The notes below the pieces were generated by a model. That model was not told the DNA's origin and ran no database searches. It saw only the letters and a list, made by a program, of their open reading frames with translations. From Planctomycetota bacterium (GTDB taxonomy: Bacteria > Planctomycetota > Planctomycetia > Pirellulales > UBA1268): a stretch of DNA of 58,241 bases. The DNA is taken from positions 1 through 58,241 of the forward strand of contig VGZO01000027.1 of NCBI GenBank assembly GCA_016872555.1. The letters run 5' to 3'. The position numbers and the translations under genes are program-made. This document shows positions 27,098-36,304 of the stretch, piece after piece; within the stretch, counting starts at the first letter, position 1; each line of letters begins with the position of its first letter.

Positions 27098-28414
27098 ATG
27101 GGCGGATGGAAACGTGACGGGGGGCGGCGAGCGGCGTGGCGCGTGGCGACGCTGTTCGCCGTCGTCGTCGACGTGGGTGCCGTCGGGGCCGCTGAGCCCT
27201 GGCCACGGTTTCGGGGTGCCGATGGCGCGGGGCAGGGGGGCGTGGTCCGTTTTCCCCGCCAGTGGGCCGACGACGGCTGGGCGTGGCGCGCGACGCTGCC
27301 CGGCTCGGGCCACGCCTCGCCCGTCGTCTGGGGCGATGGCGTCTACACGGCGTCGGCCGAGGTCGATCCGGCCGACCCCACGCGCGGAACGCGGATCATC
27401 ACCCGCCATGCCCTGGCCGGGGGAAAGCAGACGTGGGACCTGCGCCTGCCCGGTCCGTTCGACCGGCATCACGCCTTCAATTCCTCGGCGTCCGGCACGC
27501 TCACCGCCGGGCCCGAGGGCGTCTGCTGGGCATGGGGCACCGCCGCCGGGATCCACCTCGTCGCGGTCGGACACGACGGCACGCGGCAGTGGCAGGTCGA
27601 TCTCGGGCCGTTCGTCTCCGAACATGGCTACGCCGGCTCCCCCGCGCTCCACGGCGACCTCGTGATCATCGCCGTCGAGCACGAGGGGCCGAGCTTCGTC
27701 GCGGCGTTCGACCGCGCGACCGGCCGCGAGCGCTGGCGGCTGCCGCGTGAGCCGGGGCGCGCGACCTACGCCACGCCGCTGGTCGCGCCGGGGCCCGATC
27801 CGCTGCTGGTCGTCGCCAGCACGACGCACGGCCTCACCGGGATCGATCCGGCCACCGGGCGCGTCCTCTGGGAGCGGCGCTGCTTCCCGAAGCGCGCGGT
27901 GTCGTCGCCGCTGTTGGTCGGCCCGGCGGCCGAGCGGCTCGTGATCGGCACCTGTGGCGACGGCGGCGGAGACAACGGCCTGTTCGCGCTGCGGCTGCCG
28001 GTGGCGAACGACGCTGCCGCGGCGGCCGAGCCGCCGATCGCCTTCCAGCTCGACCGCAGCGTCGCCCCCTACGTGCCGACGCCGGTCCCCGGTGTGGCGG
28101 GCCTGTATCTGTGGGGCGACCGCGGCGTGGTGACCTGCGTCGATCCGGCAAACGGCGCGGTCCGCTGGCGCGGTCGCGTCGGTGGAACCTACTCGGCATC
28201 GCCGCTCGTCGCCGGCGGCACGGTCGTCAACGTCGCGGCGGACGGCGAGGTGGTGGTGCTCGCCGACGGTGCGGAGTTCGAGATCCTCGGCCGCACCGCG
28301 CTCGGGGAGGAATGCCGCTCGAGCCCCGCGGTCGCCGGGGGACACCTCCTGTTCCGCTCGAAGTCGAAGCTCCATGCGGTGGCAGCGCTCCCGGCGGCGG
28401 CACGGGCGCCGTGA
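27098..28414 (+). CDS. exported PQQ-like beta-propeller repeat protein
   Basis: 438 residues. A leader (about 1-34, ending VGAVGAAEPWPRFRG) is followed by propeller blades with AFDRATGRERWRL, GIDPATGRVLWERR, CVDPANGAVRWRG and an ending SSPAVAGGHLLFRS. W-P-x-F-R-G at the mature N-terminus is typical of planctomycete PQQ-like propellers. No dehydrogenase site is seen. The start is ATG 27098, five bases after GGGGAGG; two in-frame GTG codons just ahead overlap the ribosome site. The next gene starts 28 bp downstream and is likely co-transcribed. Confidence 0.82.
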   Translation: MGGWKRDGGRRAAWRVATLFAVVVDVGAVGAAEPWPRFRGADGAGQGGVVRFPRQWADDGWAWRATLPGSGHASPVVWGDGVYTASAEVDPADPTRGTRIITRHALAGGKQTWDLRLPGPFDRHHAFNSSASGTLTAGPEGVCWAWGTAAGIHLVAVGHDGTRQWQVDLGPFVSEHGYAGSPALHGDLVIIAVEHEGPSFVAAFDRATGRERWRLPREPGRATYATPLVAPGPDPLLVVASTTHGLTGIDPATGRVLWERRCFPKRAVSSPLLVGPAAERLVIGTCGDGGGDNGLFALRLPVANDAAAAAEPPIAFQLDRSVAPYVPTPVPGVAGLYLWGDRGVVTCVDPANGAVRWRGRVGGTYSASPLVAGGTVVNVAADGEVVVLADGAEFEILGRTALGEECRSSPAVAGGHLLFRSKSKLHAVAALPAAARAP

Positions 28415-28442
28415 TCGGAATCCCACGACGGGGAAGGTGACC

Positions 28443-30962
28443 ATGGAACGGGTCGATGGAAAGCCGGAACCTGTCCTGCACGCCGCGCCGCCGGCGCGTG
28501 ACGGGGGGCATGGCGGTCATCGCGCGGGCGGCGCTCGGAACGCTCGCGGAGAGCGCTGGCGGCGCTGGCGGCTCGCCGGGCTGGCCACCGTGACCGCCGC
28601 AGCGACCGGGACGGCGGGATGGAGCGTGGCGAAGATGCGCGGCAGCCTGCCGCAGCTCGAGGGGGCCCGGCAGCTCGACGGCCTCGCGGCCGAGGTCCGT
28701 GTCGAGCGCGACGCGCTCGGCGTGCCGAGTGTCCATGCCGGCAGCCGGCTCGACGCGGCGCGGGCGCTCGGCTTCCTCCACGCCCAGGACCGGTTTTTCC
28801 AGATGGATCTCCTCCGCCGCCGCGCGGCGGGGGAGTTGGCGGAACTGGTCGGGCCGATGGCGCTGGCGGTCGATCGTCAGGCACGCGTCCACCGCCTGCG
28901 GCAGGTCGCCCGCGCTGCCTATGCCGACGCCTCGCCGCGCGACCGCGGCCTTCTCGATGCCTACACCGCCGGCGCCAATGCCGGCCTGGCGGCGCTTGCC
29001 GCACCACCGGTGGAGTATCTGGCGCTCGGGGGCACGCCGCGCCCGTGGCTGGCGGAGGACTCGTTCCTCTGCGTGCTGGCGATGTTCCTCGATCTCCACG
29101 ACGACTCGGCCGCGCTCGAATCGCTGCGGGGCGCGATCCACGACACGCTCCCGCCGGAAGTGGCGGCGTTTCTCCTTCCGGCCGGCAGCCCCTGGGACGC
29201 GCCGGTCGCGGGCGACGCGCTGCCTTCGGCGCCCCTTCCGGGTGCCGCCATCGTCGACCTGCGGCGCACGCCTCCGCCGCTGCAGGCGGAGCGGCCGGCC
29301 GAGAGCGCCGCGGACGACGTCTGGGCGCCGTCGGGAGGCCGACGTGGCGAGGTGGTGATCGGGAGCAACAACTGGGCGGTCGCCGGCGCGCACAGCGCGT
29401 CGGGAGGGGCGCTCCTGGCAGGAGACATGCACCTCCGTCTCGGCGTTCCCGGGATCTGGTACCGCGCGGCACTCCACTGGCCTGTCGATGATGGCGACCG
29501 GCGCGTCGTCGGCGTGACGCTGCCGGGCACACCGGCGGTCGTCGCCGGCAGCAACGGCCGCGTCGCCTGGGCGTTCACCAACACCGAAGGGGACTGGGCC
29601 GATCTGGTGGTGATCGAGTCCGATCCGGCCGATCCGGCCAGCTACCGCACGCCCGACGGCCCGCGTCCGTTCGGCCGCGCGACCGAGACGATCGCGGTCC
29701 GTGGTGCGGCCGACGAGACGCTCGAGATTCTCACGACCATCTGGGGACCGGTGCTCGACAGCGATCACCGCGGCCGGCGCCGCGCGCTGCGCTGGACCGC
29801 CCACGACCCCGCCGCCGTCAACCTCCGCCTCGTCGACTTCGAGGAGGTGGCCGACGTCGACGCCGCCGTGCGCCTCGCCCCGTCGGTCGGCGTGCCCGCG
29901 CAGAATCTGGTCTGCGCCGACGCGTCGGGGCGCATCGCCTGGACGATCATCGGCCGGATCCCGAAACGGCGCGGATGGGACGGTCAACTGCCGGTCTCCT
30001 GGGCCGACGGCTCGTGCGGCTGGGACGGCTGGCTGGCCGGCGACGACCATCCGCGGCTCGTCGACCCGCCGGCCGGCAGGTTGTGGAGCGCCAACGCGCG
30101 CGTCGCCGACCCTGAAGGAGCGAAACTCGTCGGCGACGAGGGGCAGGACCTCGGCGCCCGCCAGGGGCAGATCCGCGACACCCTGCTCGCCCTCGACAAG
30201 GCGACTGCGGCCGACATGCTCGCCCTCCAACTCGACGACCGGGCGCTGTTCCTCGGGCGCTGGCAGCAACTCCTCCTCGACCTGCTGACTCCGGCCCACG
30301 TCGCCGCTGTTCCACGCCGGGCGGAGGTACGCCGGCTGGTCGAGGCCTGGGGGGCGCGGGCCACGGTGGAGTCGGCCGGCTACCGGATCGTCCGCGCGTT
30401 CCGCAGCGCCGTGGCCCGGCGGGCGCTGGGATCGCTGACGGCGCCGGTCGCAGCCGCCGACCCACGCTGCGATTACCTGGCGACGTTCCGCCGCTGGGAG
30501 GAGCCGCTGTGGCAGTTGGTCGTCGGGCGTCCCACCCATCTGCTCGACCCGCGGCACCGCGACTGGGACGACCTCTTCCTCTCCGGGCTCGATGAGGCCC
30601 TCGACGGCCTCGACGACGAGGGGCCGCTCTCGGAACGCACCTGGGGTGAATGGAACACCGCCCGGATCCGCCATCCCCTCTCCGCCGCCGTGCCGGCGCT
30701 GTCCGATTGGCTCGACATGCCGGCCGAGCCGTTGCCGGGCGACGCCCACATGCCGCGCGTCCAGGCGCCGCAGGCGGGGGCCTCGCAGCGGATGGTGGTC
30801 TCCCCCGGGCGCGAGGAAGAGGGGATGTTCCACATGCCGGCCGGGCAGTCGGGGCACCCGCTCTCCCGCCATTACGGCGACGGCCACGAGGCCTGGGTCC
30901 GCGGCGAGCCGACCCCGTTTATCCCCGGGCCGGTGCGTCAGACGCTCGTGCTCCGCCCCTGA
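28443..30962 (+). CDS. penicillin-acylase-family (Ntn) hydrolase
   Basis: 839 residues. A membrane segment at about 44-63 anchors or exports the protein. The alpha-chain region contains FLHAQDRFFQMDLLRRRAAG (111-130). The autocatalytic site is GEVVIGSNNWAVAG with the nucleophile Ser308 that becomes the new N-terminus of the beta chain. The S-N-N-W tetrad is the family hallmark. ALRWTAHDP and the Asn-containing block near the oxyanion site (QNLVCADASGRIAW) follow. Members hydrolyse acyl amides such as penicillins, N-acyl-homoserine lactones or aculeacin; the substrate here is unknown. It lies 28 bp after the propeller gene. Confidence 0.88.
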   Translation: MERVDGKPEPVLHAAPPARDGGHGGHRAGGARNARGERWRRWRLAGLATVTAAATGTAGWSVAKMRGSLPQLEGARQLDGLAAEVRVERDALGVPSVHAGSRLDAARALGFLHAQDRFFQMDLLRRRAAGELAELVGPMALAVDRQARVHRLRQVARAAYADASPRDRGLLDAYTAGANAGLAALAAPPVEYLALGGTPRPWLAEDSFLCVLAMFLDLHDDSAALESLRGAIHDTLPPEVAAFLLPAGSPWDAPVAGDALPSAPLPGAAIVDLRRTPPPLQAERPAESAADDVWAPSGGRRGEVVIGSNNWAVAGAHSASGGALLAGDMHLRLGVPGIWYRAALHWPVDDGDRRVVGVTLPGTPAVVAGSNGRVAWAFTNTEGDWADLVVIESDPADPASYRTPDGPRPFGRATETIAVRGAADETLEILTTIWGPVLDSDHRGRRRALRWTAHDPAAVNLRLVDFEEVADVDAAVRLAPSVGVPAQNLVCADASGRIAWTIIGRIPKRRGWDGQLPVSWADGSCGWDGWLAGDDHPRLVDPPAGRLWSANARVADPEGAKLVGDEGQDLGARQGQIRDTLLALDKATAADMLALQLDDRALFLGRWQQLLLDLLTPAHVAAVPRRAEVRRLVEAWGARATVESAGYRIVRAFRSAVARRALGSLTAPVAAADPRCDYLATFRRWEEPLWQLVVGRPTHLLDPRHRDWDDLFLSGLDEALDGLDDEGPLSERTWGEWNTARIRHPLSAAVPALSDWLDMPAEPLPGDAHMPRVQAPQAGASQRMVVSPGREEEGMFHMPAGQSGHPLSRHYGDGHEAWVRGEPTPFIPGPVRQTLVLRP

Positions 30963-31086
30963 CGGCGTGGTGCCGCGCCCGACGCTGTCGCGGTCCGTAG
31001 GACGCGGTACATTGCGCGGTGCTGGAATGTTTGCCCGGGGCGGCCGGAGAGGCCGGTCCCGTCGCTGCCCGTCGAGGAGACCGAGC

Positions 31087-32142
31087 ATGGGCTGTCGTGG
31101 CGGATCGTGGGCGGCGCTCGTGTGCCTGATCGGATCGGGGCTCACCGTGGGACCCGCCGCGGGACTGGCACGTGCGCAGACATCGGCCGCGCCGCCGGCA
31201 GACGGCCAGCCGCAGCCGGGCACGCGTCCCGGGGCCCCTGGGAAGGTGGTCCAGGCCCCGGCCAACCCGTCGGCCGCCCCCGCCGCGGCGACGGCCGAGC
31301 AACCTGGCGACACGCAGCCCCCCACCGACGCCGATCTCCGCGCCCAACTCGAGCAGGCGACCGCCGAGTATGCGGCGGCGTTCAACGCCCGTGATTACAC
31401 GGCGTTGTCCAATCAGTGGACCGCGGGCGCTTTGCTCGTCGAAGGAGGGGGGCAACTGGTCGGACGGGAACAGATCATCCAGTCGATCGGTGCGTGGGCG
31501 GGGCGGTACCCCGAGGCGAAGCTCGAGATCGCACTCACCGGCGTCGTGCCGCTCGGGGCCACGATCGCCAGGGTACGGGGCACGATGCGCTTCGTGCCGA
31601 AGCCGGGCGCTCGGGCAGTGGACTCCCAATTCGTCAGCCTCCGGGTCCGCGTCGACGGCAAGTGGCGGTTGGCGGAATCGATCGTCACCCCCAGCCAGGA
31701 CGTGGCGATGGAGCAGCTCGGCTGGCTGCTCGGCACCTGGACCGCGAGCGACCCCGCCGACGGCGCCGTCCTCGAATGCCGTTACGAGCGGGCTGCCGAC
31801 GGCCACGTGATCATCGGCCGGACGAAGATCACCCCCAAGGAAGGTGCCGTGCTCGAGTCGGTCGACGTGATCCACGCCGACGCCGCCAGCGGCACGGTCC
31901 GCTCCTGGGTGTTCGACTCGACCGGTGCCCGCGCCGAGGGGGTGTTCGAGACCGACGGCACGGTTTTCAACCGCGTCTACCAGGGGACCGCGGCTCCCGG
32001 CAGCGCCGGCACGCGGACCTCGTGGGTCCAGATGGTGGTCCCGACCGACCGCGACACGCTCGTCATGCAGGCCATCGAACGGTCGCTCGACGGCCGCCCG
32101 GTTCCCGACGGTCGCCCCTGGCATTTGAAACGCAAGCCGTGA
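31087..32142 (+). CDS. exported NTF2-like (SnoaL/DUF4440) protein
   Basis: 351 residues. A signal peptide ends near residue 31 (AAGLARAQT), followed by a Pro/Ala-rich linker (about 32-78). An NTF2-like domain (about 84-205) starts with LRAQLEQATAEYAAAFNARDYTALSNQW, the classical SgcJ/DUF4440 opening, and carries GREQIIQSIGAW. A second beta-rich half (about 208-351) opens with LGWLLGTWTASDPADGAVL, reminiscent of DUF1579-type lipocalin-like domains. No catalytic residues can be named. GAGGAG lies eight bases before ATG 31087. The repeat-rich gene follows 47 bp downstream. Confidence 0.75.
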   Translation: MGCRGGSWAALVCLIGSGLTVGPAAGLARAQTSAAPPADGQPQPGTRPGAPGKVVQAPANPSAAPAAATAEQPGDTQPPTDADLRAQLEQATAEYAAAFNARDYTALSNQWTAGALLVEGGGQLVGREQIIQSIGAWAGRYPEAKLEIALTGVVPLGATIARVRGTMRFVPKPGARAVDSQFVSLRVRVDGKWRLAESIVTPSQDVAMEQLGWLLGTWTASDPADGAVLECRYERAADGHVIIGRTKITPKEGAVLESVDVIHADAASGTVRSWVFDSTGARAEGVFETDGTVFNRVYQGTAAPGSAGTRTSWVQMVVPTDRDTLVMQAIERSLDGRPVPDGRPWHLKRKP

Positions 32143-32189
32143 CGCGCGCCGGTTCCCCGCGTCCTGTCCCCGTTCACCCGGAGGTTGCC

Positions 32190-33557
32190 ATGTCGTCGTC
32201 GCCCGTTCGTGCCACCGGCCGGTTGCCGCTGGCGATCACGCCGCGCCTCCGCGCGACGGTCGCCTGGATGCTCGCCGCCGTGGTCGCGGTGCCCCCGCCA
32301 GTGGTGTTCGCACACGGCGGTGGCGGTGGCCACATGGGCGGCATGGCCGGCGGGATGCACATGGGGGGCGGCGGCGCTCACATGGGCGGGTTCAGCGGCG
32401 GTGGCTTCGAGGGGGGAGGCATGCGGTCCGGCGGCTTCGATGGCGGGATGCGCCCCGGTGGGTTCGACGGCGGCATGCGCCCGGGAGGATTCGACGGCGG
32501 TTTCCGTCCCGGTGGGTCCGACGGCGGCCGGCCGATCGGGGAAGGCCGGCCGATCGGAGAAGACCGCGGCGGAGTGGACCGGGGAGGCATCGACCGCGGG
32601 GCGTTGGATCGGGGCGGCATCGACCGCGGGGGGCTGGATCGGGGTGGCTTTGACCGGGACGGCTTCGATCGGGGTGGTTTCGACCGCGTCGGGGCCGGTC
32701 ACTTCGCCGGCGATGCCGGCATCTCGCGCGGGGATCTCCAGCGCGTCGCCAATCGCGGAATCGTCAATGGCGTCCGCCCCTACTCGATCGCCAATCTCTC
32801 CAACCGCGGCACGATGATCCGCAACAATTTTTACAACGGCGGCTGGTACGGCGGCCGCGGCTGGTACGCCAACCATTTCAATGCCTGGTGGCCGGGCGGC
32901 TGGTGGGGTGGCTTCGGCTGGGGCCTGGGCGTGGGGATGCTCGGTGGCCTCGCCTGGGGCGGGCTCGCCTCGTGGGGTGGCTACGCCGCCGCGCCCGTCG
33001 CCTACAACTACGGCACCACCGTCTGCTACCAGGACGACGGCGTCTACGTGCAGGGGACGCGCGTCGGGTCGGCCGAGGAGTATGCCGCCCAGGCGCAGTC
33101 GATCGCGGCGTCGGGGAACGCTGACGTCCAGATCGCGAAGGACGACCAGTGGCGGCCGTTGGGCGTGTACGCCGTCGCCCGTGGCGAGGAGACGAGTCCC
33201 TCGACGTTCATGAGCCTCGCCCTCGACCAGGCCGGGCTGCTCCGCGGCACGTACTACGACGCCGTCTCCGACACGAGCATCAACATCACCGGCAAGGTCG
33301 ACAAGAAGACGCAGCGCGCCGCCTGGACGATCGGCGACAAGAAGACGACCGTCTACGAGGCCGGCCTGACGAACCTCCTCCAGCAGCAGACGACGATCCT
33401 CGTCCACCGCGACGGCAAGGACGGGAAGGCAGCCGTCGAGCAACTGTTGCTCGTGCGCGTCGAGAACCCGCAAGGCGGCGACGCCGCCAAAGCCGCCGGC
33501 GGAGCGGGGAACGCGCCGCCGGCCGACGTCGATCCTCCGGGTGGCGGTGATCGCTGA
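32190..33557 (+). CDS. exported Gly-rich repeat protein
   Basis: 455 residues of unknown function. A signal peptide (about 20-41, ending VVFAHG) leads into a Gly/His/Met-rich stretch (HMGG repeats, 43-66). Nine-residue GGFDGGMRP repeats (81-115) come next, then eight five-residue GG[VILF]DR repeats (127-166). A middle part (YSIANLSNRGTMIRNNFYNG) precedes a Gly/Trp-rich hydrophobic segment (WWPGGWWGGFGWGLGVGMLGG). The C-terminal domain (about 270-440) is compact and predicted beta-rich, with KKTQRAAWTIGDKKTTVYEA. It could be a matrix or surface protein with Ca- or metal-binding repeats (the acidic D in each unit; inference). GGAGG lies five bases ahead. TGATG overlaps the next gene. Confidence 0.75.
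   Translation: MSSSPVRATGRLPLAITPRLRATVAWMLAAVVAVPPPVVFAHGGGGGHMGGMAGGMHMGGGGAHMGGFSGGGFEGGGMRSGGFDGGMRPGGFDGGMRPGGFDGGFRPGGSDGGRPIGEGRPIGEDRGGVDRGGIDRGALDRGGIDRGGLDRGGFDRDGFDRGGFDRVGAGHFAGDAGISRGDLQRVANRGIVNGVRPYSIANLSNRGTMIRNNFYNGGWYGGRGWYANHFNAWWPGGWWGGFGWGLGVGMLGGLAWGGLASWGGYAAAPVAYNYGTTVCYQDDGVYVQGTRVGSAEEYAAQAQSIAASGNADVQIAKDDQWRPLGVYAVARGEETSPSTFMSLALDQAGLLRGTYYDAVSDTSINITGKVDKKTQRAAWTIGDKKTTVYEAGLTNLLQQQTTILVHRDGKDGKAAVEQLLLVRVENPQGGDAAKAAGGAGNAPPADVDPPGGGDR
32430..32534 (+). repeat. 27-bp tandem repeat inside the Gly-rich gene
   Basis: Three copies of a 27-bp unit encoding GGFDGGMRP or GGFDGGFRP and a degenerate fourth (GGSDGGRP). Copies differ mainly at third positions, so the repeat is maintained at the protein level. 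Confidence 0.75.
32568..32687 (+). repeat. 15-bp tandem repeat inside the Gly-rich gene
   Basis: Eight 15-bp units encoding GG-hydrophobic-D-R (Val, Ile, Leu or Phe in the third place). Some neighbouring pairs are almost identical in DNA, which suggests recent slippage or duplication in 30-bp steps. Confidence 0.75.
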
Positions 33558-34480
33558 TGGTGGCCGCGGTCGCCATTCGTCGGTGGCGGCAGTCCGACGC
33601 CGGCACGGCCGGAGCGGTGGTTGCCCGGTGGAGCCGCCTCATGGCGACCGTGATCGCCGGAGTTGTGGTTCCAGGTGTCGTGGCGCCGCACGGTGCGGCC
33701 GCGCAGGAGCAGGCTGTCGCGGCACGCGGCGAGCCGGCCGACCCGTCGACGGCGGACGGCCCGTGGATCGACCTCACGCATCCCTTCGGCCAGCGCACGA
33801 TCTACTGGCCGACCGAGCGGGGGTTCCTCTTCGAGCCGGGGAGCAACGGTCCGACCGCGAAGGGCTATTACTATGCGGCCAACCGGTTCGCCGCGGCCGA
33901 GCATGGCGGGACCCACCTCGACGCGCCGCGCCATTTCTCTGCCACGGGCCTGACGGCCGACGCGATCCCGCTGGAGCGGCTCGTCGGGCCGGCGGCGGTG
34001 GTCGACGTCTCCGGGCGCTGCGCGGCTGATCCGGTCCACGAGGTGACCGCCGACGAGCTGGTGGCGTGGGAGGCGGCTCATGGCCGGCAACTCGTCGACG
34101 TGATCGTGCTGCTGCGCACCGGCTGGGGCGCTCGCTGGGGCGACCGGTCGGCTTACCTGGGCACCGCTGCCATCGGCCCGGAGGCGGTGGCGAAGCTGCG
34201 CTTTCCGGGCCTCGCCCCCGATGCGGCGCGGTGGCTTGCCGAGCACCGCCGGCCGTTGGCAGTCGGGATCGACACGGCGAGCATCGACCATGGCCCGAGT
34301 ACCCATTTCGGCAGCCACGTGGTCCTCTGTGGGGCGAACATTCCGGTGTTCGAGAACGTCGCGTCTCTCGATCGGGTGCCTCCGACCGGTAGCTTCGTCG
34401 TCGCCCTGCCGATGAAGATCGCCGGCGGGAGTGGTGGGCCCCTCCGAATCGTCGCCCGGGTGCCGGGCGCGGCCCGCTGA
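33557..34480 (+). CDS. exported cyclase/kynurenine-formamidase-family hydrolase
   Basis: 307 residues. After an N-terminal hydrophobic leader (MATVIAGVVVPGVVAPHGAAA, about 29-49) comes the cyclase fold: WIDLTHPFGQRTIYWPT, the metal site EHGGTHLDAPRHF (H-x-G-T-H-x-D), the strand VIVLLRTGW and a C-terminal GIDTASIDHGPS. This is the manganese/zinc-binding signature of bacterial KynB-like formamidases and of isatin hydrolase. The substrate is unknown. Its ATG overlaps the stop of the preceding gene (TGATG), so the two are translationally coupled, which is odd for an enzyme next to a repeat-rich surface-type protein. Confidence 0.85.
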   Translation: MVAAVAIRRWRQSDAGTAGAVVARWSRLMATVIAGVVVPGVVAPHGAAAQEQAVAARGEPADPSTADGPWIDLTHPFGQRTIYWPTERGFLFEPGSNGPTAKGYYYAANRFAAAEHGGTHLDAPRHFSATGLTADAIPLERLVGPAAVVDVSGRCAADPVHEVTADELVAWEAAHGRQLVDVIVLLRTGWGARWGDRSAYLGTAAIGPEAVAKLRFPGLAPDAARWLAEHRRPLAVGIDTASIDHGPSTHFGSHVVLCGANIPVFENVASLDRVPPTGSFVVALPMKIAGGSGGPLRIVARVPGAAR

Positions 34481-34626
34481 CGGCGTGGCCCAAGGGGTTC
34501 CGGCCCAAGTGCGCGGGCACCCGCTGGCCGGACCCTGTCGGTCGAGGGTGGCAGCTTCGGATCGCCGCCGCCATACTCTCTGCGCGGTCGCCGGGCGGCG
34601 GCTCGCGGCGCTGGGGAGGATGCATC

Positions 34627-35199
34627 GTGGCGCGGGTCCGTTCGACGCGGCGGCAGCGGATCGTGATGCGGTCGGGGGAGGCCCTCGTCGAGGCCGACGA
34701 GGCGTGGAGCGCCGCCGAGCCGGAGGTGGTGATCGGCGAGCTCGACGGCCCCGTCGGCCACGCGATCGCCACGCTCATCGGCGACCAGGTCAAGGGGCAC
34801 ACGCGCGTGTGGGCGATCCTCAACAGCGACGTCCAGGTGCGCCCCGCGACGCTGATGGTCAGCAAGTACACCGCCCCCAACGCCCGCTACACCAACATCC
34901 TCATGGGGACTGTCCAGGCGGCGATCGCCAACGCGGTCCTCGACGCCGTCCGCGCCGGCGACATCCCCAAGGCCGCGGTCAACGACGTGGGGATCATCGT
35001 GGCGGTATGGCTCGATCCGGCGGTCGCCGACGCGAAGACGAAGATCGACCACGAGGTGCTGTTCCGCACCCACCGCGAGGCGACGGCCAAGGCGATCCAC
35101 AAAGCGATGCACAACGAGCCTTCGATCGACTGGCTGTTGAAAAACCAGGCGAAGGTTGGCCACTACTTCCACGAACTGGGCGTGAAGGGGGAGCTATGA
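34627..35199 (+). CDS. formaldehyde-activating-enzyme (Fae) family protein, paralogue without the usual histidine
   Basis: 190 residues. Fae fold blocks: SGEALVEADEAW, VVIGELDGPVGHAIATL, VKGHTRVWAIL, VRPATLMVSKYT and a C-terminal HREATAKAIHKAMHNEPSID. Fae condenses formaldehyde with tetrahydromethanopterin. When the strand is aligned by eye to the methylotroph enzyme (H-I-D-L-I-I-G), this protein reads E-P-E-V-V-I-G, so the histidine thought to act as acid catalyst is a glutamate. It is therefore a paralogue whose activity is uncertain. The start is GTG 34627, six bases after GGGGAGGA. ATGA couples it to the serine-hydrolase gene. No other pterin C1 gene is in the window. Confidence 0.85.
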   Translation: MARVRSTRRQRIVMRSGEALVEADEAWSAAEPEVVIGELDGPVGHAIATLIGDQVKGHTRVWAILNSDVQVRPATLMVSKYTAPNARYTNILMGTVQAAIANAVLDAVRAGDIPKAAVNDVGIIVAVWLDPAVADAKTKIDHEVLFRTHREATAKAIHKAMHNEPSIDWLLKNQAKVGHYFHELGVKGEL

Positions 35200-36290
35200 C
35201 GCGGCGGCGCTTTGGCGCGGCCGTCGGGGCGGCGATGGTCGGGTTGCCGTATGCATCGGGCATTCGAGCCGAGGAGCCTGCCGGTCCGCCGCTCGACGCC
35301 ATCCGCACGCGCCACCAGCTTCCGGGATTGGTCGCCGGCGTCGTCGAACGCGATGGCCTCGCGGATGCGGTCACGGCGGGCGTGCGCCGGCAGGGGGGCG
35401 ACGCCGCGTTTTCCGTCGACGACCGGATCCATCTCGGATCCTGCACCAAGGCGTTCACGGCCACCCTCGCGGCGCTGCTCGTCGCCGACGGGCGGATCGC
35501 TTGGGGCGCGACCGTCGGCAGCACGCTCGCGGCCGAACCGGTGATCTCCCGCGGGTGGCGCGACGTGACGCTGGAGGAGTTGCTGCGCCACCGCGGCGGT
35601 GCGCCCGAGAAGGCGCCGCCGGCCGCCTGGCGCGAGGCCTGGGAGTGCGGCAAGCCGGCGCACGAGTGCCGGGAGGCGTTCGTGCGCCGGCTGCTGGCCG
35701 ACGATCCACCGGAGCGCCGGGGCGAACACCACTACTCCAATCAGGGCTACGCCATCGCCGGGAGGATGCTCGAGACGGTGGCCGACCGCCCCTACGAAGC
35801 GCTGCTCGGCGAGCGGCTGCTGGTGCCCCTGGGGATCACGAGTGCGGGATTCGGCCCGCCGTCGGCCTTGCAGCCCGACGCCCCGGTCGGCCACGACGGC
35901 GCGGGAAAGCCCGACGACGCCGACAACCCCGCCGCAATCGCCCCGGCCGGCACACTCCACATGACGGTCGCCGACTGGGCCCGGTTCCTCGCCGTCCACC
36001 TCGGCGGCCCGTTGCCTGAGGCGCTGGCGGCACTCGCGCCGCTTCTGCCCGACCTACAGCGCCCGTCCCCGACGCCGCCGGGCGAGGCGCTGGGGTGGGT
36101 GACCGCCCGGCGCCCATGGGGCGGCAGGGTCCTCAATCATGCCGGTTCCAACACCCGCTGGTACTGCGTCGCCTGGTTGGCCCCGGAGCGCGGATTCGGT
36201 GTCGTCGCCGCGGCCAATCAGGGGGGGGCTGCGGCGACGAAGGGCTGCGACGACGCCTGCGCGGCGTTGATCGCGGCACGGCGCGGCTGA
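35196..36290 (+). CDS. exported beta-lactamase-family serine hydrolase
   Basis: 364 residues. An N-terminal leader (RRRFGAAVGAAMVGLPYASG, 3-22) resembles a short Tat or Sec signal. The class C beta-lactamase/D,D-peptidase motifs are present: S82-C-T-K85 (SxxK), Y180-S-N182 (YxN) and NHAGSN near residue 320 in place of KTG. Members include esterases and D-aminopeptidases, so the substrate is open. Its ATG overlaps the Fae-family stop (ATGA), which means co-translation of an exported hydrolase with a cytoplasmic C1-type protein. It converges with the PEP carboxylase gene, 14 bp apart. Confidence 0.86.
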   Translation: MTRRRFGAAVGAAMVGLPYASGIRAEEPAGPPLDAIRTRHQLPGLVAGVVERDGLADAVTAGVRRQGGDAAFSVDDRIHLGSCTKAFTATLAALLVADGRIAWGATVGSTLAAEPVISRGWRDVTLEELLRHRGGAPEKAPPAAWREAWECGKPAHECREAFVRRLLADDPPERRGEHHYSNQGYAIAGRMLETVADRPYEALLGERLLVPLGITSAGFGPPSALQPDAPVGHDGAGKPDDADNPAAIAPAGTLHMTVADWARFLAVHLGGPLPEALAALAPLLPDLQRPSPTPPGEALGWVTARRPWGGRVLNHAGSNTRWYCVAWLAPERGFGVVAAANQGGAAATKGCDDACAALIAARRG

Positions 36291-36304
36291 GCCACGGGCC
36301 CCCG

